Assembly: GCA_031271245.1 (NCBI GenBank)
Contig: JAISWC010000286.1
Coordinates: 1-6,187, forward strand
Length of the DNA: 6,187 bases
Direction: 5' to 3'
Origin: Tannerella sp.
Lineage (GTDB): Bacteria > Bacteroidota > Bacteroidia > Bacteroidales > Tannerellaceae
The position numbers were made by a program, and so were the translations under genes. Position 1 is the first letter of the stretch; each line of letters begins with the position of its first letter. Shown here one piece after another: positions 1-5,578 of this stretch. Below the pieces are notes generated by a model. The model saw nothing but the letters and a program-made list of their open reading frames with translations, had not been told where the DNA came from and made no database searches.

Positions 1-307
1 AATTGAACTCCTGATTTCCAATAGATTACGATTTCTATCTGAAAAATTCCAGGCAAAAATCGTCTGTTTTTAACTGAAATTTAACAGTTCGAGATGGAAA
101 TGCTGCAATGTGGGTTAAAGCAGAAGCAAACGTCAATTTGGAAGTAATTCTGAAAACATTGGAAAGCAAAATATCCGAAAAAACTTTACTGAAAATGTGA
201 ATCTTCATGCAATCGGATACAAGGCAAGAAATACTGTTTCTTAAAAGAAGAGCACTCTATCTTTTATACATACTTGATTTTCTGCAGCAGACAACGGTAA
301 ACTGACA

Positions 308-337
308 GCGGTCCGCGGTTTCCGGACCGCCGTCCGG
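308..337. repeat. GC-rich overlapping inverted repeats (two alternative hairpins)
   Basis: GCGGTCCG at 308-315 pairs perfectly with CGGACCGC at 323-330, giving an 8-bp stem with a 7-base loop. The right arm is reused in a second, mutually exclusive stem: CCGGAC at 322-327 with GTCCGG at 332-337 (6 bp, 4-base loop). Neither strand shows a T-run right after the stem, so this does not look like an intrinsic terminator. It lies about 300 bases before moxR, upstream of the putative promoter, so it is probably not in the operon transcript. A protein-binding palindrome or part of a degenerate intergenic repeat is possible; the function is unknown. Confidence 0.5.
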
Positions 338-379
338 CGACAAAAGAAAGGGGGAGCATTTCAGATTGTCGCGTTTTCA

Positions 380-397
380 GATTCGGATTCGGATTCG
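380..397. repeat. Three perfect tandem copies of GATTCG
   Basis: The hexamer GATTCG occurs three times without interruption at 380-385, 386-391 and 392-397. Just before it, the 9-mer TTTCAGATT occurs twice, at 359-367 and 375-383, the second copy running into the first hexamer. This is a short simple repeat in non-coding DNA, with no assigned role. Confidence 0.7.
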
Positions 398-456
398 GCA
401 GCACATCTTCTTCCGGAATGAGCAGGAAATATAGTGGAACTCTGCGTAAGAAAAAG

Positions 457-476
457 TGACGCGGAGCGACACGGAG
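457..476. repeat. Degenerate 10-base tandem pair (YGACRCGGAG)
   Basis: TGACGCGGAG at 457-466 is followed directly by CGACACGGAG at 467-476, matching at 8 of 10 positions. From memory, CACGGAG-type tandem motifs recur in intergenic DNA of various bacteria, so this may be one degenerate copy of such a family; that link is inference. The final G also begins a small GGGG-AAAA-CCCC stem-loop at 476-487. Confidence 0.4.
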
Positions 477-565
477 GGGAAAACCCCAGATCAATACAGC
501 CCTTGTTATGCGGGGAGTTAGTAATATTTAACTGGCAAAATAGAGGCAGACCAATTTAACATTTC

Positions 566-573
566 TATTTTTG
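566..573 (+). promoter_or_regulatory. Putative Bacteroidota -7 promoter box for the moxR-bat operon
   Basis: TATTTTTG at 566-573 fits the Bacteroidota primary sigma factor -7 consensus TAnnTTTG. It is the only match on the + strand that I found in the 634-base leader. It would place the transcript start near 578-582 and give a 5' untranslated region of roughly 55 bases before the moxR ATG at 635. No TTTG/TTG -33 box is seen at the expected distance (about 540-546 reads tagagg), so support is partial. A weaker candidate, TATCTTTT at 258-265, lacks the final G. Confidence 0.4.
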
Positions 574-634
574 TGCTCGAAAAAGGAGAGAACAAGTAGA
601 AACAAAGTAATTACATAATTTCATTGATTGTATT

Positions 635-1630
635 ATGAACCAAACGGTAGATATTCGAGAATTGAATGAACGGATCGAACAGAACAGTTCGTTCGTAAGC
701 ACGATTACCATGGGGATGAACCGGGTGATTGTGGGTCAGAAACATTTAATCGAGTCATTATTGATCGGACTGCTTTCCGACGGACATATCCTGCTGGAAG
801 GCGTCCCGGGACTGGCCAAGACGCTGGCGATAAAAACACTGGCATCGCTGATTGAAGCCCGGTACAGCCGGATTCAGTTCACGCCCGACCTGTTGCCGGC
901 GGACGTTATCGGCACCATGATTTACAGCCAGAAAAGTGAAGAATTTCTGGTCAAACAGGGGCCTGTATTCGCAAACTTCGTCCTGGCGGATGAAATCAAC
1001 CGGGCGCCGGCCAAGGTGCAGAGCGCCCTGCTCGAAGCCATGCAGGAGCATCAGGTGACCATCGGCGAGTCGACGTACAAGTTGCCGGAACCCTTCCTGG
1101 TGATGGCTACCCAGAATCCGATCGAGCAGGAGGGCACCTATCCCCTGCCCGAAGCGCAGGTCGACCGCTTTTTGCTGAAGGTGGTCATTAATTATCCCAA
1201 CAAGGAGGAAGAAAAGCAGGTCATCCGGCAGAACATTTCCGGCGAAACCGTCCAGTCCGGGGCCGTGCTGGATACGCAAAAGGTGCTGGAGGCGCGCAAG
1301 ATTGTGCGCGAGGTCTATCTGGACGAAAAGATCGAGCGTTACATTGTGGACATCGTTTTCGCCACCCGTTTCCCGGCCGAACACAACCTGCCCACTCTGG
1401 AGAACATGATTGCCTTTGCCGCTTCGCCCCGCGCCTCCATCAACCTGGCACTCGCAGCCCGCGCATACGCCTTCATCAAGCGTCGCGGCTACGTGATCCC
1501 CGAAGATGTGCGCGCCGTATGCCACGACGTCATGCGCCACCGCATCGGACTGAGCTACGAGGCCGAAGCCAACAACCTGACCTCCGACGAAATCGTTAGC
1601 GAAATACTGAACAGGATCGAAGTTCCTTAA
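635..1630 (+). CDS. moxR: MoxR-family AAA+ ATPase
   Basis: This is a cytoplasmic AAA+ ATPase of the MoxR family (AAA_3 core plus a C-terminal lid), complete at 331 residues, the usual length. Visible motifs are Walker A GVPGLAKT (residues 56-63, K62 and T63), Walker B FVLADE (115-120, D119 and E120), sensor 1 ATQN (158-161), the arginine-finger segment QVDRF (R178) and sensor 2 SPRA (R266). Family members use ATP hydrolysis in a chaperone-like way to remodel or activate VWA-domain partners, here most plausibly the DUF58 protein, BatA and BatB encoded just downstream. The ATG at 635 is the only sensible start: an in-frame TAA lies at 608-610, with no ATG, GTG or TTG codon in frame between. No Shine-Dalgarno sequence sits at normal spacing; the nearest purine run (AAAGGAG, 581-587) is 47 bases away. 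It leads the operon, 24 bases before the next gene. Confidence 0.97.
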   Translation: MNQTVDIRELNERIEQNSSFVSTITMGMNRVIVGQKHLIESLLIGLLSDGHILLEGVPGLAKTLAIKTLASLIEARYSRIQFTPDLLPADVIGTMIYSQKSEEFLVKQGPVFANFVLADEINRAPAKVQSALLEAMQEHQVTIGESTYKLPEPFLVMATQNPIEQEGTYPLPEAQVDRFLLKVVINYPNKEEEKQVIRQNISGETVQSGAVLDTQKVLEARKIVREVYLDEKIERYIVDIVFATRFPAEHNLPTLENMIAFAASPRASINLALAARAYAFIKRRGYVIPEDVRAVCHDVMRHRIGLSYEAEANNLTSDEIVSEILNRIEVP

Positions 1631-1654
1631 ATTCAGAACACAAGCATTTGAAGA

Positions 1655-2524
1655 ATGGAAACAAGCGAACTGTTGAAAAAAGTCAGGCAGATTGAAATCA
1701 AGACGCGGGGACTGTCGCGTAACATTTTTGCCGGCCAGTATCACACTGCCTTCAAGGGCAGGGGTATGGCCTTCAGCGAAGTGCGCGAATACCAGTTCGG
1801 GGATGACGTCCGCGACATCGACTGGAACGTGACGGCGCGCTATGTCCGTCCCTACGTGAAAGTCTTTGAAGAGGAACGGGAACTGACCGTCATGCTGATG
1901 ATTGACGTTTCCGGCAGCAAGGATTTCGGCTCCGTCGCCCGGATGAAGAAGGACGCCGTGACCGAAATAGCCGCCACGCTGGCCTATTCCGCCATTCAGA
2001 ACAACGACAAGATCGGCGTCATCTTTTTCTCGGACCGGATTGAAAAGTTTATCCCGCCGCAGAAAGGAAAACGCCATGTCCTGTACGTGATCCGCGAACT
2101 GATCGACTTCCAGCCGGACAGCCGGAAAACGGACATCAGCCAGGCGCTGCGTTACCTGACCAATGCCATCAAAAAGCGGAGTACGGCCTTTCTGATTTCC
2201 GACTTTATCGACAGCCACAGCTACACGGACGCGCTGACCATCGCCAGCCGCAAACACGACGTCGTGGCCGTCCAGGTCTACGACCGTCGCGAAACGGAAC
2301 TGCCCCGCATCGGACTGATGAAGGTCAGGGACGCCGAAACGGGCGTCGAGCGGTGGGTCGACACGTCGTCGCGGCGCGTGCGCGACACCTACCGCAATTG
2401 GTGGACGCTGCGTCAGGAAGAAATGAACGGTACCTTCAGCAAATGCCGGGTAGATGCCGTCTCCATCCGTACGGAAGACGACTATGTGAAATCGCTGATT
2501 GCACTCTTTGACAAACGAAACTGA
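1655..2524 (+). CDS. DUF58 protein with VWA-like fold, partner of MoxR
   Basis: This is a 289-residue soluble protein of the DUF58 family. The family signature lies at residues 35-62: GRGMAFSEVREYQFGDD, followed by RDIDW and AR. After it comes a VWA-like domain whose MIDAS looks complete: DVSGS at 84-88, a likely threonine T159 (KTDISQAL), and aspartate D183 in LISDF. No signal peptide or membrane segment is seen, so it should act in the cytoplasm next to MoxR. DUF58 genes sit beside moxR in many phyla, and a metal-dependent protein-protein interaction role is inferred from the VWA fold; no catalytic function is established. The start at 1655 has only a weak purine run (GAAGA) before it. The gene is 24 bases from moxR and 7 bases before the next gene, so it is surely co-transcribed. 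Confidence 0.93.
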   Translation: METSELLKKVRQIEIKTRGLSRNIFAGQYHTAFKGRGMAFSEVREYQFGDDVRDIDWNVTARYVRPYVKVFEEERELTVMLMIDVSGSKDFGSVARMKKDAVTEIAATLAYSAIQNNDKIGVIFFSDRIEKFIPPQKGKRHVLYVIRELIDFQPDSRKTDISQALRYLTNAIKKRSTAFLISDFIDSHSYTDALTIASRKHDVVAVQVYDRRETELPRIGLMKVRDAETGVERWVDTSSRRVRDTYRNWWTLRQEEMNGTFSKCRVDAVSIRTEDDYVKSLIALFDKRN

Positions 2525-2531
2525 ATAAGCT

Positions 2532-3551
2532 ATGAGATTCAAAAAGCATAGATTATTGATGTATATAGGGCTGTCCGTCCTGCTGTCGAGCACGAAAATA
2601 CATGCCCAGACGCTGATTGAGGTCAGGCTGGACTCGGCCGGCATCCTGATCGGAGAGCAAACCATGTTGCAGCTGACCGTTACGACCGATACAGACCGAC
2701 AGGTCTATTGCCCGCTTCCGGCCGGCCACCTGATGCCCGGCGTGGAAATCCTGTCGGTTTCGCCGCCCGATTCGACCGTGACGGACCGCAGGCTAATCAT
2801 TAAACAGAACATTCTGGTGACTTCGTTCGACTCGATGCTCTACCTCCTGCCGCCCTTCATGGTGATTGACGGGACGGATACCGTCTATTCCAACCAGGTC
2901 GCCCTGAAAGTCTCGACGCTGCCGGTGGACATGGACCGTCCGGGTGAGTTTTTCGACATCAAGGGAATCTGGAAACCGCCGTTCGTGCTGGCGGACTACT
3001 ATCCGCTGATTTTCGGTATTGTGACGGGGCTGATTCTCCTGTTTCTGATTGGGTATGTGGTGATGCGCCTGCGTAGCAACCGTTCGCTGGTGCCGTTCAG
3101 GCGGGAAGAACCGCAGCTGCCGCCCCACGACGAAGCGATTCGGGAACTGGACCGGATTAAAAGCAAAAAACTCTGGCAGCAGGGGCGTCACAAGGAATAT
3201 CACACGCAAGTCACGGATGCGCTCCGCCACTATCTGTTCAGGCGTTATACATTCAACGCGATGGAAATGACGTCGCACGAGATTCTCGATGTGTTGCGGG
3301 AGAAGAACAGCGACCGGACGGCCTGCGACACGCTCCGGCAAGTTCTCCAACTGGCCGATTTCGTGAAGTTTGCCAAACTGCATCCGCTGCCCGACGAAAA
3401 CGACTTGAGTCTGTCGAATGCGTATCTGTTCGTCGATCAGACCAAACCGGAGGAAACTCCCCCGCCGCCAGTCACATACCCGGAACCGGAAGTGCCGGGC
3501 ATAAAAAATAAATCAGGGGACACTAACCTGACGGAAGGAGGCGTAAAATGA
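2532..3551 (+). CDS. Exported single-pass membrane protein, BatD-like/DUF4381-like
   Basis: This 339-residue protein has three visible parts. An N-terminal signal peptide (basic MRFKKHR, hydrophobic core, likely cut after HA at residue 25) leads to a beta-rich periplasmic domain (about 26-140) that reads like a single BatD-type repeat: 'iGEQtmLqLtV' at 40-50, then alternating strands to VALKVSTLPVD. One strong membrane helix follows at about 157-179. The last 150 residues are a cytoplasmic helical domain, with LWQQGRHKEYHTQVTDALRH (214-233), EMTSHEIL (245-252) and a VKFAKLHPLPDEND segment (278-291), then a Pro/Glu-rich tail. It resembles the short BatD-like or DUF4381-type proteins placed between the DUF58 gene and batA in Bacteroidota; no agreed gene symbol is known to me. 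It probably links periplasmic events to cytoplasmic MoxR/DUF58. The stop overlaps the batA start by 4 bases (ATGA). Confidence 0.88.
   Translation: MRFKKHRLLMYIGLSVLLSSTKIHAQTLIEVRLDSAGILIGEQTMLQLTVTTDTDRQVYCPLPAGHLMPGVEILSVSPPDSTVTDRRLIIKQNILVTSFDSMLYLLPPFMVIDGTDTVYSNQVALKVSTLPVDMDRPGEFFDIKGIWKPPFVLADYYPLIFGIVTGLILLFLIGYVVMRLRSNRSLVPFRREEPQLPPHDEAIRELDRIKSKKLWQQGRHKEYHTQVTDALRHYLFRRYTFNAMEMTSHEILDVLREKNSDRTACDTLRQVLQLADFVKFAKLHPLPDENDLSLSNAYLFVDQTKPEETPPPPVTYPEPEVPGIKNKSGDTNLTEGGVK
3535..3541 (+). promoter_or_regulatory. Strong Shine-Dalgarno sequence for batA
   Basis: AAGGAGG at 3535-3541 sits 6 bases before the batA ATG (3548), ideal spacing, inside the last codons of the preceding gene. 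It is the only canonical ribosome binding site at normal spacing among the six gene starts in this window; the others have weak or no purine runs. Together with the ATGA stop/start overlap at 3548-3551, it fixes the batA start and suggests translational coupling, possibly with stronger initiation at batA. Confidence 0.8.
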
Positions 3552-4534
3552 TCTTTGCAAATCCGGCATACCTGTACTTACTGTTATTGCTCGTCCCGCT
3601 GCTCGGATGGTACATCTGGAAGATGCGCAGGAATCAGGCGAGCATGCAAATCCCCTCGTCCCGGGCCTTTGTTCCTGCCCGGACGAACACGTGGAAAGTC
3701 TATTTGCGTCACTTGCCGCACGTGCTCCGGATGGCGGCCATCGCCTGCCTGATCGTGGTGCTGGCGAGACCCCAGTCGACCGACAACTGGCAAAATTCAA
3801 CGACCGAAGGGATTGACATCATCCTGGCAATAGATATTTCGACCAGTATGCTGGCCGAAGACCTGAAGCCGAATCGCCTGGAGGCCTCCAAGAATGTTGC
3901 AGCCGCCTTTATTAACGGGCGGCGGAACGATAATATCGGGCTGGTTGTCTTCTCGGGCGAAAGTTTTACGCAGTGCCCACTGACAACCGACCATGCCATT
4001 TTGCTAAACCTCTTCAAAGACATCCGTAGCGGTATGATTGAAGACGGCACGGCTATCGGACTGGGACTGGCTAATGCCGTCAGCCGGATCAAGGACAGCC
4101 AGGCCATCTCCAAGGTCATCATCCTGCTGACCGACGGCTCCAACAACCGCGGCGAAATCGCGCCGGTCACGGCGGCGGAAATCGCCCGGACGTTCGGCAT
4201 CCGGGTCTACGCCATCGGCGTGGGGACGAAGGGCGAAGCGCCGTATCCTTTCCAGACGGCTTTCGGCGTCAGATACCAGAATATCCCGGTAGATATCGAC
4301 GAACCGACGCTGAAACAGATTGCCGCCACCACCGGCGGACAGTATTTCCGTGCAACGGACAACACCAGCCTGAAAGCGATTTACGCCGAAATCGACCGGA
4401 TGGAGAAGACGAAAATCAGCGTGCAGGAGTTTAGCAAAAAACAGGAAGAATACAGGAACATCGCCCTGCTGGTCTTTGCCCTCCTGTTGCTGGAGATGCT
4501 GTTGAGATATACATTATTTAAAAAAATACCGTAA
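3548..4534 (+). CDS. batA: BatA, membrane-anchored VWA-domain protein
   Basis: This 328-residue inner-membrane protein has the standard Bat layout: a membrane helix at about 6-24 in the start motif FANPAYLYLLL, a second at about 56-73 (ending ARPQ), a VWA domain at about 88-285, and a C-terminal helix at about 303-323. The MIDAS is intact: DISTS (96-100) followed by MLAEDLKPNRLE, T168 in GTAIG, and D196 in LLTDGSNN. The segment GTKGEAPYPF (227-236) and IDEPTLKQIA...GGQYFRA (250-269) are typical of BatA as against BatB. Bat proteins were named for aerotolerance in Bacteroides fragilis; they probably form a membrane complex, but the molecular role is unsettled. MoxR is the likely activating ATPase. 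It starts inside the stop of the preceding gene, behind a perfect Shine-Dalgarno sequence, and is followed 12 bases later by its paralogue batB. Confidence 0.95.
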   Translation: MIFANPAYLYLLLLLVPLLGWYIWKMRRNQASMQIPSSRAFVPARTNTWKVYLRHLPHVLRMAAIACLIVVLARPQSTDNWQNSTTEGIDIILAIDISTSMLAEDLKPNRLEASKNVAAAFINGRRNDNIGLVVFSGESFTQCPLTTDHAILLNLFKDIRSGMIEDGTAIGLGLANAVSRIKDSQAISKVIILLTDGSNNRGEIAPVTAAEIARTFGIRVYAIGVGTKGEAPYPFQTAFGVRYQNIPVDIDEPTLKQIAATTGGQYFRATDNTSLKAIYAEIDRMEKTKISVQEFSKKQEEYRNIALLVFALLLLEMLLRYTLFKKIP

Positions 4535-4546
4535 AGAAAAGAGCTT

Positions 4547-5566
4547 ATGTTTCGTTTTGCAAATCCGGAATTTTTATATCTGTTATTGGTACTTCCCGTA
4601 CTGATGCTGTTTTTCATCTATACGGGCATTTCGAGGAAGAAAGCCATCCGGAAATACGGAGACCCGGAACTGATCCGCCAGCTGATGCCGGAGGCTTCTC
4701 CCAAGCGTCAGCGGCTGAAATTCGCGCTGCTGTTCGTGGCCGTGACAACGCTTGTTTTTGTGATTGCCGGGCCGCAGTTCGGCTCCAAGATCGAAACGGT
4801 CAAGCGGCAGGGCGTGGAAATCATGGTTTGCCTGGACGTCTCCAATTCCATGATGGCGGAAGACATCAAACCCAACCGCCTGGAGAAGGCCAAACAGATG
4901 GTGGCGCGCATGACGGACGGCTTCTCGGACGACAAGGTCGGACTGATTGTCTTCGCCGGCGACGCCTTTACGCAGTTGCCTATTACGTCGGACTACATCT
5001 CGGCTAAAATGTTCCTCTCGTCCATCAATCCCTCGATAGTTTCGTCGCAGGGAACAGCGATCGGCGCAGCCATCAACCTGGCCATGCGCTCGTTCACGCC
5101 CGACGAGAAGGCGGGGAAGACCGTCCTGCTGATTACGGACGGGGAAAATCACGAAGGCGACGCCGTGAAGGAGGCCGCATCGGCTGCGGAGAAGAATATC
5201 ACGGTGAACGTGGTGGGTATCGGACTGCCCCAGGGCGCGCCCATACCGCTCAGCGGCACCAGCAGTTTCATGAAGGACGCCGGCGGCAATGTCGTCGTCA
5301 CGCAGCTGAACGAGCCGATGTGCCGGGAAATCGCGGCCGCGGGCAAAGGCATTTACGTGCGCGCCGACAATACCAACTCGGCTTTGCGTGCGCTGCAAAG
5401 TGAAATCAACAAAATGGACAAGTCCGAGGTAGAAAGCAAAGTCTATTCGGAATACGACGAACAGTTCCAGTTGCTGGCGTGGATCGTACTGGCACTGCTG
5501 ATACTGGAATTTTTAGTCATGGAACGGAAGAATCGAATTTTCCGGAAGGTAAAATTATTTTCTTAA
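4547..5566 (+). CDS. batB: BatB, membrane-anchored VWA-domain protein
   Basis: This 339-residue paralogue of BatA has the same layout: membrane helices at about 8-26 and 57-75, a VWA domain at about 89-292 and a C-terminal helix at about 307-325, followed by a basic tail. The MIDAS is complete: DVSNS (97-101) with MMAEDIKPNRLEKAK, T170 in GTAIG, and D198 in LITDGENHEG. BatB-type features are GLPQGAPIPL (226-235), FMKDAGGNVV (241-250) and VTQLNEP (251-257). It probably pairs with BatA in the inner membrane; BatA and BatB are conserved as separate members, so their MIDAS sites likely bind different partners. The start has only a weak AAGAAAAGAG purine run. The first 50 or so bases are AT-rich and share the 13-mer TTTGCAAATCCGG with the 5' end of batA. 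It lies 12 bases after batA and 12 before batC. Confidence 0.95.
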   Translation: MFRFANPEFLYLLLVLPVLMLFFIYTGISRKKAIRKYGDPELIRQLMPEASPKRQRLKFALLFVAVTTLVFVIAGPQFGSKIETVKRQGVEIMVCLDVSNSMMAEDIKPNRLEKAKQMVARMTDGFSDDKVGLIVFAGDAFTQLPITSDYISAKMFLSSINPSIVSSQGTAIGAAINLAMRSFTPDEKAGKTVLLITDGENHEGDAVKEAASAAEKNITVNVVGIGLPQGAPIPLSGTSSFMKDAGGNVVVTQLNEPMCREIAAAGKGIYVRADNTNSALRALQSEINKMDKSEVESKVYSEYDEQFQLLAWIVLALLILEFLVMERKNRIFRKVKLFS

Positions 5567-5578
5567 CAGACTGGAACT

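Larger units (their letters stand above)
1..634. other. Upstream non-coding leader of the moxR-bat operon
   Basis: No convincing gene is visible in this 634-base stretch. The first 300 bases or so and the last 140 are AT-rich. The middle (about 300-490) is clearly richer in GC and carries short repeats and inverted repeats: a GC-rich hairpin at 308-330, three GATTCG copies at 380-397, a degenerate 10-base tandem pair at 457-476 and a small GGGG-AAAA-CCCC stem-loop at 476-487. The only reading frames are short: 30 codons on + at 108-200, 76 codons on - at 264-494, and a 23-codon frame open at the left edge ending at 73. None resembles a family I recognise. The sharp composition change could mark a degenerate intergenic repeat or a remnant of a lost gene. 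The end of the upstream neighbour is not visible. Confidence 0.6.

Noticed and set aside
2..73. A 23-codon + frame open at the left edge, possibly the tail of an upstream gene
   Set aside because: Too short to recognise, AT-rich, and a frame of this length is expected by chance.
308..330. Intrinsic terminator of an upstream gene
   Set aside because: The stem is GC-rich, but no T-run follows on either strand.
264..494. A 76-codon minus-strand frame in the leader
   Set aside because: It runs through the repeat-bearing GC island (GATTCG repeats become a Pro-Asn run), shows no known family features, and no TAnnTTTG box was found on the minus strand upstream of it. Treated as chance.
758..2665. 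A 635-codon open frame on the minus strand across moxR and the DUF58 gene
   Set aside because: It lies opposite two well-recognised genes with intact motifs. The translation is His/Asp/Gly/Val-rich without any recognisable domain, as expected for the mirror of GC-rich codons with few stops.
4583..5398. A 271-codon minus-strand frame opposite batB
   Set aside because: It is the antisense shadow of a clear BatB gene; the composition is unnatural (many Arg, His and Asp) and there is no promoter or start context.
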